Origin: Ceratotherium simum simum
Lineage: Eukaryota; Chordata; Mammalia; Perissodactyla; Rhinocerotidae
Assembly: GCF_000283155.1 (NCBI RefSeq)
Contig: NW_004454181.1
Coordinates: forward strand, 20,596,292 to 20,660,291
Length of the DNA: 64,000 bases
Direction of reading: 5' to 3'
Of the stretch, positions 1-11,672 are shown piece by piece. Numbering within the stretch: position 1 is the stretch's first letter; each line of letters starts with the position of its first letter. Both the position numbers and the translations under genes were made by a program. The notes beneath the pieces were generated by a model, which did no database searches, was not told where the DNA came from, and saw only the letters and a list, made by a program, of their open reading frames with translations.

Positions 1-3000
1 TGCAACAAAAGCCTGTTGCACCCTTCATCCATTCAGCACAGGCAGTGGATTCTTCCTCTTTGGGGGTGGGTGGTGGGAGATTTGCAAGAATTGTTGAAAA
101 CTATTAATAACGTTTTATTTTTTCTTTTGTCATTGTCATGCTATAACATAGATCTAAAATTCTGCTCTTTACCTCGTGTAATGATTAGATAATGCTAGCT
201 GCTTTAACAAGCACTTAAACATAATGGTTTAAACAGAATTATGGTTTATTTTTTACTCAAAGTCCAAAATAGGTATTTCTTGTTGGTAGAGGGCTCTCTT
301 CCAAGGGGTGATTCATGGACATAGGCTTCTTCTATCCTGTGGCTCTGCCCTCTTTAATATGTGGCATCCAAGGCCACTGTACTAGTGTGCATGAACCTGC
401 AGAAGGGGAAAGAACATGGAGGATCACGCACGAGGGTTTTTTATGGGCCAGTCTCAGAAGTGGTACACATCATTTCTACTTACATTCCGTTGGGTAGCCT
501 TGGCCACATGGCCACTCCTAAGTGCAAGGGAGGCTGGGAAATGTAATCTATCTGTGTGCTAGAAGAAGAGAAAAGAAGTGAGTGGCTAGTCTTTTCCATA
601 CCTTACCTACAGCTTGATGCATTAGAGCTCTGCCCTTTCCACAAGTCTTTTCTATTCACTGACAGTTTATCTGAGATGACTGGATGTTGCAGACTTTAAC
701 CTCCTGCTTAGCAACCTGAATTTTGACATTGAGGACATCTTTGTTATACTTGCATATAACTCTGTGATTTAATTTTTTACCTCAGACCAAAATAGTGCCT
801 GACACATGTCAGCTGCTTAGTGAATGTTTGTTGAATTAAATGAGTGCATGATTATGAACCCATGCCTCACTGGTACCCCTTCTTTTATGGAAATATCTTT
901 GGTAGAAAAGAATATTTGGTATCAGCTAAAAGATGTCTGCTCCTTCTTCAGTAACTGAAATAATATCGATGGACTCCATAGCTCCTGTAATTTATGTTTC
1001 CTTTGTCCAGAATGACCATACTTCTTTGCTGAAGACTAAGAGCTTCTTGTACTGGATGTAGGGAAAAGAAATCTGCATCACAGGTAGATTTTAGGAGCTG
1101 ATGTCTTGATTGCAGTGACTATTCAATTAATAAAACTTTGAGAGATTTTACAAGTCAGCCTGGCTTCATAGTTGTTTAGAGGAGAAGGTTCTCCTTATAC
1201 CAGATCAGTGGTAGAAGTGCTGTCAGCTATAGGCTTATTTGTTAGTTAGTTTTTTCTTTCTTCTAGTCATGGCTTTCTTAAGTATTATGAACCAGATTTT
1301 GTGTCAGATATTGGGGATGCAAACATGAATAAAACTGTTCTGCTCTCAAGTGCCCAGTTTCGTGATTGTGGTAGAGGTTGCAGATGTGCAAATAACAATA
1401 TTGACACTATTTCGTAGTAAGTGATAGATTTACAGGTTCTGAGGAAACATAGAGGAGGGAAATTACTTTGTGCTTGAGTAATCAAGAAGGGCCTGACTGA
1501 GGCCTGTGCCTCACAGATGGGAGGGCTAGTCCGTGTAACCCCACCAACAGAGAACCAGGACAGCTTCGTTTACACTCAGCTCCTGTGCTGCCTCCACTTC
1601 ACTGGGTCAGAGGCCATCTCAAAACAGATGGATATATCCCTTAATTCCTTACCTCCAGATTTGAGAGGGGGTATATTGGCCTTATCTGGAGAGAAGGAAG
1701 GAGGGGAGGGTCTTTCCTGGACAAGGCTGAGAGAAGATCCACATTCCTTTCAGCCTCTGACAGAGACATTTCTAACCGTAAAGTCTGTTCTTGGACTATA
1801 TCTTCTATATTAACAGAGATCTAACTGCATTGGAATAAACTAGACCATGAGTCTATTGCTCCAGCTTCTCTCCGTATTTCTTTGGAAGAGTTTAGTTAAA
1901 TTTAGGCTGTGTCATTTGGATAACTCAGCAACTCAATCAGCAGTCCTCTATTCTTCAGGAACAGAAAGATCAAATACATGATTATTTCATCTACCTTTAA
2001 AAATTCTGCTGTATCTGTCATGCCTGCTGCAATAATATTCCTTTCATATCTGTCACAAATTGTTGACTTGTGGAAAGTCCTATTGTCACTGAGAATTTCC
2101 TTCTGTATTCACATTGAATACAATAAAGTGAAATAATTTTAATGATTGTTTCTTTAGTTTTTTCAGTTAAAAAAGTCAAATGTCATTCATAATTTAGTTT
2201 AATATAGAGAAGTATAGGGCTGGCCCCGTGGCTTAGCGGTTAAGTGCGCGCGCTCCGCTACTGGCGGCCCGGGTTTGGATCCCCGACGCGCATCGATGCA
2301 CCGCTTCTCCGGCCACGCTGAGGCCGCGTCCCACATACAGCAACTAGAAGGATGTGCAGCTATGATATACAACTATCTACCGGGGCTTTGGGGGAAAACA
2401 AAGGAGGCGTATTGGCAATAGATGTTAGCTCAGAGCCGGTCTTCCTCAGCAAAAAGAGGAGGATTAGCACGGATGTTAGCTCAGGGCTGATCTTCCTCTC
2501 ACACACACACACAAAAAAATAGAAGTATACAAAATTAAAAAAATGACCCACACCACTAAGCTGAAACCTCTATTAATATTTAAAATAAAATTAATATATT
2601 TAGAGAAAAGAAAATTCAGACAGTACTGATAGGTGTAAAATGAAAGTCTAGCTTTTCTTACTGCCCTACTGCCCTGTCCCCTCTCCCAGATGACTGTTCC
2701 TTAAAAGTAACCAGTCGGTAGTTTCATATTATTTCTTTTAGAAACATTTATATATACATACCAGCATTTGTGTGTATTCATCTTTCACTCAATCACTCAA
2801 TAATTTTATTCATTTATTTATTAATCAAAAAAATATTTGTTGAGGGCCTATTCTGTGCCAGGCAGAATTTTGAGCCCTGGGGATACAGCTGTGAATAAAA
2901 GAGAAAAGGTCTCTCCTGTCATGGCACTTAGAGTCTAGGTGGGAAAGAGAGGCAAAAATGTAAAATAGGTAAACAAGATGACTTCAGTTTGTTCAAAATG

Positions 3001-3152
3001 CTATAAAGGAAATAGAGTGGTTTGACGTGGTAATGCTATTAGGTGAAGTGGTTAGTGAAAGCTTCTGGTTGTACTGTTTATTAAATTATACTGAAAAAGA
3101 AACATGGAGTGACTCAATTAATGCCTGACCTATGCTATTTTTATTTCTAAAG
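1..3152 (+). other. SOX30: SOX30 intron (3' part) preceding the penultimate coding exon
   Basis: No exon-like open frame with matching splice sites is visible here. The stretch ends in a normal acceptor (pyrimidine-rich run, then CTAAAG) at 3152. It holds an ERE SINE (2218-2519) and several old degraded repeats: a MIR/L2-like tail around 730-850, two copies of an ancient unresolved family near 1270-1510 and 2810-3060, and an L1-like scrap at 2640-2790. The rest (1-720, 850-1270, 1510-2200) is unassigned AT-rich sequence. The intron assignment is inferred from the downstream exon. Confidence 0.8.
2218..2519 (+). mobile_element. ERE SINE
   Basis: A full-length tRNA-derived SINE in the SOX30 intron. 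It starts GGCTGGCCCCGTGGC, carries the GGTTTGGATCCCCG box and ends in two tail copies of the GATGTTAGCTCAG module plus a short CA run. A near-match target-site duplication (agaagtata) flanks it at about 2208-2216 and 2521-2529. Confidence 0.93.
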
Positions 3153-3642
3153 GTGAAGCCCCACCTGCCATCCAGCTGCCCACCCCTGCAGTCCAGCGCC
3201 CAAACCCCATCACTCTTTTCCAGCCCAGCGTCTCCAGTCCTGCCCAGGTGGCTGTCCAGGCTCCAAGTCTGCCCCTCTGTCCAACACTCCCACCCCAGCA
3301 CTTTGCTGGACCCTCCCAAACGGACACTCATCGGCTGCATTCGGGGGGCATTTCTGTGAAGAGACCCACTCCTGTCTCTCTCGAAAGCACCAGCAGGATT
3401 CCAACTACTACAAGTACTGCCCATGCCAGATTTGCAGCCTCGACCATCCAGCCTCCCAAGGAGTATCCCAGCGTTTCCACTTGTCCCAGAAGTGCTCCAA
3501 TCCCCCAGGCTCCTCCTATTCCACACTCACATGTCTACCAGCCCCCTCCCCTTGGCCATCCAGCCACGTTGTTTGGGACACCACCGCGATTCTCTTTTCA
3601 TCACCCTTACTTTCTACCTGGACCTCACTACTTTCCATCAAG
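3153..3642 (+). CDS. SOX30: SOX30 penultimate coding exon (partial CDS)
   Basis: This exon encodes part of the C-terminal region of SOX30, an HMG-box transcription factor of the SOXH group known for its role in male germ-cell and spermatid development. The exon is 490 nt. It opens with two bases completing a split codon, runs 162 open codons and ends with AG, which the next exon completes to AGC (Ser). It is flanked by TTTCTAAAG and GTAAATG splice sites. The peptide is proline-rich (VAVQAPSLPLCPTLPP, PPPLGHPATLFGTPPRF) and ends in an aromatic/His/Pro stretch (FHHPYFLPGPHYFPS) that matches human SOX30 closely from memory. The DNA-binding HMG box is upstream of the window. No frameshift or stop is present. 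Overlapping frames on either strand are shadows of this exon. Confidence 0.96.
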
Positions 3643-3867
3643 GTAAATGAACAATTTTTTTCCTTTCACCTAAAAATACATACAGCTAATGAATTTTTAC
3701 CTCTGAAGCCATCTCTTTTTTACATCTAAAGGGGCAGCTGCTCCAGCTCCAGTCGACTGTTGCCACATGAGAATACGGGCTCCGATGTTGTCAGATCTGA
3801 TTTTCATGAGAAAAATCAGTTGTAAAGGACCTTAAGATCGTTTAGTCAAACCCCCTTATTGTATAGA

Positions 3868-4060
3868 GCTGTGCTTCTCAAACCTTTATATGTATATGTG
3901 AATCATATGTGATCTTGTTACAATGCAGATTCTGAGTCAGTAGTTCTCGGGTATAGGAGTGTTCTATACAGGGGTATAGTAGGCTTGATATTTGCATTTC
4001 TAACAAGCTCCCAAGTGATGCCAATCCTGCTGCTTTGTGGACTGCACTTTGAATGGCAAG
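3868..4060 (+). mobile_element. MER5-like hAT/Charlie element
   Basis: The sequence starts GTGCTTCTCAAACC and contains an AATGCAGATTCTGA-like core and an AAGCTCCCAAGTGATGCC stretch typical of non-autonomous MER5-type hAT elements. It is diverged, and edges are approximate. Confidence 0.6.
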
Positions 4061-4989
4061 GGTATAGAGGAGAGCACTTGGTCTGAGAGCTTAAATGACT
4101 TGTCCAAAGTTACACTCCCTCTCAGTGCCCTTTTAACCAAAAAATTTTCTGTATAAATTGCCAGTCAAGGAATTGATTTTCATAGAGAGGTATCTAGGGA
4201 AAACAAATTTGTCACTTTTCATTTTAGAGCGATAGAATTTAACTCCCTTGCAAGTGTTCTAATAGAGTAGTACTAACTTCTACTTTTCAATTGCTGTTAA
4301 ATGTGTAGACAAAGATAGTTTCTGTTGAGATTGGAGTTACATGTCTAACACCAATCTTCTATCATTACTTATTTAGAAAATAAATTTACTCCCCACTGGA
4401 TATACCAACGCCTAAAAGAAAGAACTTTTGAGGTATATATTATGTTGCTTCAATTTGTAATGGGATTGCTTGCTTTCAAGTCCTTAACCCAGGACTGAAA
4501 GAAAGTGGAACCAGGGGATCAGATCAGGAGAAAGGGAGATTTTGCTATCTGAGGTTTGTTTTACTTTCCCCTGTAGTCTCTTTTTATCTTTAGCAGCTTT
4601 CAGACGTCTTATAGTTCAAGAAATCAAACCTCAAGAGACTCCTAAGGCCAGGGGTTGATAAAATCTTCTCATTGCTATCTGCCAGGATCTGAGATTTTAT
4701 GGGAATTTTAGAGAATTTTACAGTGTTTTCAGAATATAAGAAGAGTACTAAGGACATAGCTGAAATTTAATAAATTAATAGGTTTGAGAAGATCAGCCTT
4801 GGTTAGAACCTTGAGGTCCACAAACTAAAATTGGAGAAATTTTATCTGTGTTACATAATTCATTTCATAATACAGGAAAGACTTGGACAATATTTACTCA
4901 TAGAGAAGGAGAAAAAGAAGCATCTAGAAGAGGCTGTGCCTTGCAATCTCATCCTAGTTGTTATTGTTTTTTCTTTTTAGCATTTTGAG

Positions 4990-5165
4990 AGCTAGGCATT
5001 TTTACATGTAATTCTCACAGCAATCCTGTGACTTGAGTATAACACTCCCCCCAGTTTTTCAGATAAAGAAATTGATCAGATGTTAAATCGCTTTGTTAAG
5101 GTCACATAACTAGTAAATGGCAGAGCCAGTAGTTAAACTTAGGTTTGTCTGTCCGATTTTGCATT
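4990..5165 (-). mobile_element. MIR SINE
   Basis: The reverse-complement MIR core is visible: a TTTTTCAGATAAAGAAATTG stretch, then a GGTCACATAACTAGTAAATG stretch, then GGCAGAGCCAG. It is old and diverged. Confidence 0.7.
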
Positions 5166-6299
5166 CCATGTTTGTTATTTTCACTATATCAGTAAGGCTT
5201 CTCAATATAATGGCTCCTCTTGATGGGCAGCTGTTAGTTGCTAGCAGAGAATCATATGGAAAACGCATAGTTTTGAATGGAAAACTCCTGTTGTCTAGTG
5301 GACTTTGGGGCAGATAATGTTTCCTTATATAATAAATAGATAAAAGCATAGGAAGTTTATCTTCCTTACTCATGACAAGGCTTATAGGATTTGGCTGTTA
5401 ATGTACAAATCGTCTGATACAGGACATTTTAAAAGGAAGCTCTGGAAAGTAAGTCCTTAGAAGACAGAAATTATACCTTTATCTTTAATACCATTATTTC
5501 TAGTTAATAATAATGCTATTGGTGGAACCAAATGAAGTGAATTAGGAGTATTATACTGAATTTTATTTCATTTAAGAATGTCAAAGCAGTATGTCAACTA
5601 TAAACATTAAGCTGCACATAGTTTTCCAAAACAGAAGACCAGCCTTATAAATTAGAATATTGTCTAGTTGCTTTTCTACCTTCTACCTGAATGTGTGTGA
5701 TGATAATTTCCCCAAAGAAATGGATAATCTTATTTATGCTTGTTTAGATAGTATATTTCATTAAAATGCAGCCTGGCTAAATGACAAAATTAATTGATAC
5801 CCTCTCAATTTTTCTATTGTCTCTTTTCCCAACTGATTACAGAATCTTCTATAAAGAATATTTCTTCCCTAATCTAATCCATTTATGTGTGGAATTATTC
5901 AACCATTTCAATACTGTAATTATAATGACATTTTATATATATATCAAATATATAAATACATATGAAATATACATATTTGCCAAACAGTAAATTTTGCCCT
6001 GTGTATCTAGAGTAAAAAGCTAGGGAGTCAGGCAGTTTAATCAAGGAGTCATTTTTATAAAACAGATGGATGACTCAAAAGTGCTGATCCCTAGCTCTGA
6101 GGCCTAACATCTTGTTCCTGCCTTCAAATCTTAATCTTAACCATCTTCATACTGTGTTTAATGAAACACTCTCTTTCTGTACTACATTAATTTCTTAGAT
6201 TAGTTTCTTCTTTTCTCCCCCTACCCTTTCTCCTCTTCCTCCTCCTTCTTACAGTATTTATACTTTTGCATGCAAAGGATCTTTATTTTTGTTGGCTAT

Positions 6300-7035
6300 T
6301 GGGTAAATAAATGTGTTTTTTCTTCTTTCTCAGGATTGCTTTGGCTATTCAGGATCTTTTGTGGTTCCGTACAAATTTTAGGATTGTTCTTTTTCTGTGA
6401 AAAATGCCGTTGGAATTTTGATAGAGATTGTGTTGAATCTGTGGATTGCTTTGGGTAGTATGGAAATTTTAACAATATTATTTCTTCTCATCTGTGAGCA
6501 CAGAATATCTTTCCATTTACTTGTGTTTCCTTCAATTTCTTTCATCAATGTCTTATAGTTTTCAGTGTATAGATCTTTCACCTCCTTGGTTAAATTTATT
6601 CCTAGATATTTTATTCTTTTTGATGCAATTATAAACGGGATTGTTTTCTTAATTTCTTTTTCTGATAGTTCATTGTTAGTGTATAGAAATGCAGCTGATT
6701 TTTGTGTATTGATTTTGTATCCTGCAACTTTACTGAATTTGTTGATTAGTTCTAATAGTCATTTTGGTAGAGTCTTTAGGGTTTTCTATATGTAATATCA
6801 TGTTATCTGTAAATAGAGATAGTTTTACTTTTTCCTTTCCAATTTGAATGTCTTTTATTTCTTTTTCTTGCCTAATTGTTCTGCTTAGAAGTTCCAATAC
6901 TACGTTGAATAAAAGTGGCAAGAGTGGGCATTCTTGTCTTGTTTTTGATCTTAGAGGAAAAGCTTTAAGCTTTTCACCATTTTTGTATGATGTTAGCTGT
7001 GAATGCTTAACTTTAAATAATGGATAGAAGATCAT
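6300..7035 (-). mobile_element. LINE-1 fragment (ORF2 reverse-transcriptase region), inverted
   Basis: Read on the minus strand this encodes pieces of LINE-1 ORF2: the RT palm with a [20 protein letters not shown] stretch and an FTDN variant of the FADD motif, followed by thumb-region sequence ([11 protein letters not shown]). Frames are broken, so it is not functional. It directly abuts the sense-oriented LINE-1 that begins near 7040. Confidence 0.85.
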
Positions 7036-7078
7036 CCCTCCAAAAATGGATGAAGATCAATAAGAAAATAGAAGACTG

Positions 7079-7278
7079 GGGGCTGGCCTGGTGGCGTGGT
7101 GGTTAAGTTCACGCACTCCACTTCGGTGGCCTGGGGTTCGCAGGTTCGGATCCCAGGCATGGACCTACGCACCACTCATCAAGCCATGCTGTGGTGGCAT
7201 CCCATATACAAATTAGGGAAGATTGGCACAGATGTTAGCTCAGGACCAATCTTCCTCACCAAAAAAAAAAAGGAAAGA
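7079..7278 (+). mobile_element. ERE SINE (older, short-head subfamily)
   Basis: It starts GGGGCTGGCCTGGTGGC and has a GGTTCGGATCCCAGGC box, one GATGTTAGCTCAG module and an A tail. A perfect 17-bp target-site duplication (aagaaaatagaagactg) lies at 7062-7078 and 7279-7295. It is inserted into the LINE-1 that starts near 7040. Confidence 0.95.
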
Positions 7279-7437
7279 AAGAAAATAGAAGACTGTACAA
7301 CACTGCAAACCAACTAGATCTAACAGACATGTATAATACTCCACCCAAAAACAGAATATAGATTTTTTTCAACTGTACATGGTATATTCTATAGGATAGA
7401 CTGTATGTTAGATCACAAAACAAATCTCAAAATTTTT

Positions 7438-7741
7438 CTTTTTTTTATGAGGAAGATCAGCCCTGAGCTAACATCCATGTCAATCCTCCTCTTTTTGCTG
7501 AGGAAGACCGGCCCTGAGCTAACATCTTTTGCCAATCCTCCTCCTTTTTTTTCTCCCGTTTTCTCCCCAAAGCCCCAGTAGATAGTTGTATGTCATAGTT
7601 GCACATCCTTCTAGTTGCTGTATGTGGGACGCCACCTCAGCATGGCCAGACAAGCGGTGCGTCGGTGCATGTCTGGGATCCGAACCCGGGCCGCCAGTAG
7701 CGGAGCACGTGCACTTAACCGCCAAGCCATGGGGCCGGCCC
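7438..7741 (-). mobile_element. ERE SINE, minus strand
   Basis: A reverse-complement ERE: two TGAGCTAACATC tail modules, then the CCAGTAGATAGTTGTATGTC body and a head ending GCCATGGGGCCGGCC. A short target-site duplication (ctcaaaa...tttt) flanks it at about 7426 and 7742. It is inserted into the same LINE-1 as the 7079 copy, in opposite orientation. Confidence 0.93.
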
Positions 7742-10454
7742 CTCAAAAAAATTTTAAAAGATTGAAATCATACAAAGTTTCTTCTCCAACCATGACGGAA
7801 TGAAACTGGTAATCAGTAACAGAAAGAAAACTGGAAAATTCACAAATATATGGAAATTAAACAGTGTACTCTTAAATGACTGATGGGTCAAATAAGACAT
7901 CACAAGGGAAATTAGAAAATACTTCGAGATGAATGAAAATGAAAGTACAACATACCAAAACTTAAGGAATTTTATAGCAAAAGAAGGGCTGATAGAGAAA
8001 TTTATAGCTTCAATGGCCTACTTTTAGAAAGAAAGATCTCAAAGCAACAACCTAACTTTAGACCTTAAGGAACTAGAAAAAGAAGAACAAACAAAACCAA
8101 AAGCTAGAATAAGGAAGGAAATAATAAAGATTAGAGATAAATGATATGAAGAATAGAAAAACAATAGACAGTTAATGAAGTAGAGAAAACAAAATCAACA
8201 AAAATTGGCTTTTTGAAAAAATCAACAAAATTGACAAACCTTCAGCTAGAATGACTAAGAAAAAAGAAAGAAGACATAAATTACTAAAATCAGATGTGAA
8301 ATTGGGCACATTACTAGTGACCTTATGGAAATAAAAATGATTATAGGAGAATACAATGAATATTTGTACACCAACAAGTTAGATAACCTAGATGAAATGG
8401 ACAAATGCATGAATTACCAAAACTGACTCAAGAAGAAATAGAAAATCTGAACAGACCTATATCAAGAGATTGAATCAGTAATCAAAAACCTCCCAGCGAA
8501 GAAAACTCTGGACTATATAGCTTCACTGGTGAATTCTACCAAACATTTAAAGAGGAATTAATACCAATCCTTCTCAAAGTCTTCCAAAAAATGTGAGAGA
8601 ACACTTCTAAGGCCAGCATTACTCTGTTAGCAAAGCCAGATAAAGATATCACAAGAAAGAAAATTACAGACCAATACATCTTATGAATATAGATGTGAAA
8701 TATACTCAACAAAATACTAGCGCATTTAATCCAGCAGTATATTAAAAGGATTATACACCAAGACCAAGTGGAATTTACCCCAGGAATGTAAATGTGTTTC
8801 AACATTTGAAAATCAATCAGTGTAATAAACCTCACTAAGAGAATGAAGGAACAGAACCACCTGATCATCTCGATTGATGCAGAAAAGCATTTGATAAAAT
8901 CCAACACCTTTACATGATAGAAATAAATTCTTGATTTCAAAACTTACTCAGAAAACTAGCAATAGAAGGGAACTTCCTCAACATGATAAACAGCATTTAT
9001 CAAAACACTACAGTTAAAATATACTCGATGAAGGACCAAAAACTTTTCTCCCTAAGATTGGGAACAAGACAAGGATGCTCACTTTCACCACTGCTATTCG
9101 ACATTGTGCTACAAGTTCCAGCCAGAGCAATTAGGCAAGAAAAAAAGAGACGTCCAAAATGGAAAACAAATAAAATAAAATTATCTCTATTAGCACATGA
9201 TCCTATATACAGAAAATCCTAAAGAATCCACAAAAATTTATTAGAGCTAATGAAGGAGTGCAGCAAAGTTGCAAGATACAAGATCAATATACAAAAATCA
9301 CTTGTTGTTTCTATATACTAGCAATGAGTAATCCAAGAAGGAAATTGAGAAAACAATTCCATTTACAAGATCATCAAAAGAATAAAATCCTTGGGAATAA
9401 ATCTAACCAGGGAGGTGCAAGACTTGTAAACTGAAAACTACAAAGTGTGCTGAAAGAAATTAAAGAAGACCTAAATAAATGGAAAGGTATTTGTTTTCAT
9501 GCATTGGAAGACTTAATATTGTTAAGATGTAAATACTTCCCAAAGTGATTTACAGAATCAATACAAGCCTCTCCAGTGGCTTTTTTGCAGTAATGGAAAA
9601 GCTGATCCTAAAATTCGTATGGAGTTGTAAGTGACCTGGCATAGTTAAAACAATCTTGACAAAGAACAAAGTTGAAGAACTCACAATTCCTGATTTCAAA
9701 CTTACTACAAAGCTACTGTATCAAACAATGTGGTATCAAGAGAATGAGAAGACAAGCCACAGATTGGGAGAAAATATTTGCAAAAGATATATCTGATCAA
9801 GGACTGTTATCCAAAATACACAAAGAACTCTTAAAACTCAACAGTAAGAAAATGAACAATGTGATTAAAAATGGACAAAAAACCTGAACAGACACTTCGT
9901 CAAAGAAGATATACATATGGCAATTAAGCATATGAAAAGATGCTCCACTTCTTATATCATTAGAGAATTGCAAATTTAAACAACAATGAGACACTACTGC
10001 ATACCTATCAGAATTGCCAAAATCCCAAACACTGACAACACCAAATGCTGACCATGATGCGGAGCAAAGGAAACTAATTCATTGCTGGTGGGAATGCGCA
10101 ATGGTACAAACACTTTGGAAGATAGTTTGGCGGTTTCTTAACAAAACTAAAAATACTCTTATCATATGATCCAGCAGTCACACTCCTTGGTGTTCACCCA
10201 AATGAATTGATAACTTATGTCCACACAAAAGCCTGCACATGGATGTTTAAAGCAGCTTTACTCATAATTGCCAAAACTAAGAAGCAATCACGATGTCCTT
10301 CAGTAGGTGAATAGATAAACGGTGGTACATCTAAGCAATGGAATATTATTCAGCACGAAAAAGAAATGAGCTATCAAGCCATGAAAAGACATGGAGGAAG
10401 CTTACATGTGTAGCACTATGTGAGAGAAGCCATAAATAGTATTTTATTTTTACC

Positions 10455-11030
10455 TTATTTACCATTTTGTTGTAGAAATTTTCATCTGCAAAGCAGATGG
10501 AATAGTATAATGAATCGACATGTACCCATCACCCAGCTTCAACAATTATCAACATTTTAGCCATTCTTGGTTCATTTATTCCCCTACTTTTTGAGGGGCA
10601 GTGTCTTAAGTATTTTAAAGTGAATCACAGACGTCATATAATTTCACCTGCAAGTATATCAGTATGTATATTTACTAGTTAAGGACTTGGAAAAAAACCT
10701 CCTACCACTTTCATACCTGAAAAATTAATATTTCTTTATTATCATTCAACAATTAGTCTGTTTAATTTTCCTCCATTGTCTTATTACTGTCTTTTCACAA
10801 TTGCTTTCTATAAAACAGGATCTAAGCAAGGTACACATTGGATGTGATTGTCTTTTAAGCCTCTTTTATGCTACAATAGTACTCTATCCTCTCATTATTT
10901 TTTTAATGTCATGTATTTATTGAAGAAACAAGAAATTATCCACATCCTGGATATTGTTTAACATGTTTCCCTATCACCCATTTTTCCTGTAAAATGGTAG
11001 ATCTTGCAACTTGATTAGAGTCAGGTTCAA
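10455..11030 (-). mobile_element. LINE-1-like 3'-end sequence
   Basis: An AT-rich old repeat that resembles the one at 24665-25270 (shared features include a TTTCAAA/TTTCATC start, a CACCCAGCTTCAACAATTA-like stretch and a GGATCTAAGCAAGG-like stretch). It probably continues after the SINE to about 11450. The family is assigned by resemblance only. Confidence 0.45.
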
Positions 11031-11043
11031 ATTTTTTTCTTTT

Positions 11044-11143
11044 NNNNNNNNNNNNNNNNNNNNNNNNNNNNNNNNNNNNNNNNNNNNNNNNNNNNNNNNN
11101 NNNNNNNNNNNNNNNNNNNNNNNNNNNNNNNNNNNNNNNNNNN
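11044..11143. other. assembly gap (100 Ns)
   Basis: Exactly 100 Ns, the usual placeholder for a gap of unknown size. It falls in the tail half of a minus-strand ERE SINE, so the missing sequence probably includes the SINE tail and a low-complexity run. Confidence 0.99.
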
Positions 11144-11305
11144 AGATAGTTGTATGTCATAGTTGCACATCCTTCTAGTTGCTGTATGTGGGACGCGGCC
11201 CCAGCATGGCCAGAGAAGGGGTGCGTCAGTGTGCGCCCGGGATCCGAACCCAGGCCGCCAGCAGCAGAGTGCGCGCACTTTACCGCTAAGCCACGGGGCC
11301 GGCCC
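11144..11305 (-). mobile_element. ERE SINE, minus strand, tail lost in gap
   Basis: Body (AGATAGTTGTATGTCATAG) and head (CCACGGGGCCGGCCC) are present. The tail is replaced by Ns. The flanks caaattttttt on both sides (about 11027 and 11306) look like a target-site duplication. Confidence 0.93.
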
Positions 11306-11513
11306 AAATTTTTTTTTCTTTGTTTGTTTGTTTCTTTCTTTCTTTCTTTTGTTTTTTGGCAATGATACCTGACAGGTGGTGCTGTGTACCTCTATTGTAT
11401 CGCATCAAGAGTACATAAGTCAGTTTTTCTCTATTAGTGATGTTAAGAATGGTCTGTAGCTTCAGGTATTATCAGTTTGATTATAAGCTTCCCCATCAAC
11501 CTTTCACCTAAAC

Positions 11514-11672
11514 CAGTGCTGCTTCTCAATTTTTGGCTGTATAGTAGCATCACTTGAAGAGCTCAGACCAAATAAATCAGAATCTTTAGGTGTAGGACCT
11601 GGGCAGCAGTATTCTTTAAAAGTTTCCCCAGGTGATTCAAAAGAAGGGTCAGCTAAGGTTGAGAAATACCAG
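11514..11672 (+). mobile_element. MER5A-like hAT/Charlie element
   Basis: The ends are inverted relative to each other: CAGTGCTGCTTCTCAA at the left, AAGGTTGAGAAATACC at the right. The core has AATCAGAATCTTTAGG and TTTCCCCAGGTGATTC, typical of MER5A. Confidence 0.8.

Larger units (their letters stand above)
7040..10440 (+). mobile_element. LINE-1 copy, 5'-truncated, ORF2 endonuclease region to 3' UTR
   Basis: Sense-strand LINE-1 sequence begins in the endonuclease part of ORF2 near 7040. It continues through RT (TRQGCSLSPLLFDIVLQ at about 9068-9118) and the C-terminal region, and ends in an old L1 3' UTR (about 9990-10440). Many stops and frameshifts make it inactive. Two ERE SINEs (7079-7278, 7438-7741) are inserted in it, and the L1 reads on continuously across each. 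Confidence 0.85.

Noticed and set aside
3086..3526. 146-codon minus-strand open frame
   Set aside because: Antisense shadow of the SOX30 exon at 3153-3642. The sense reading is a recognised protein with correct splice sites.
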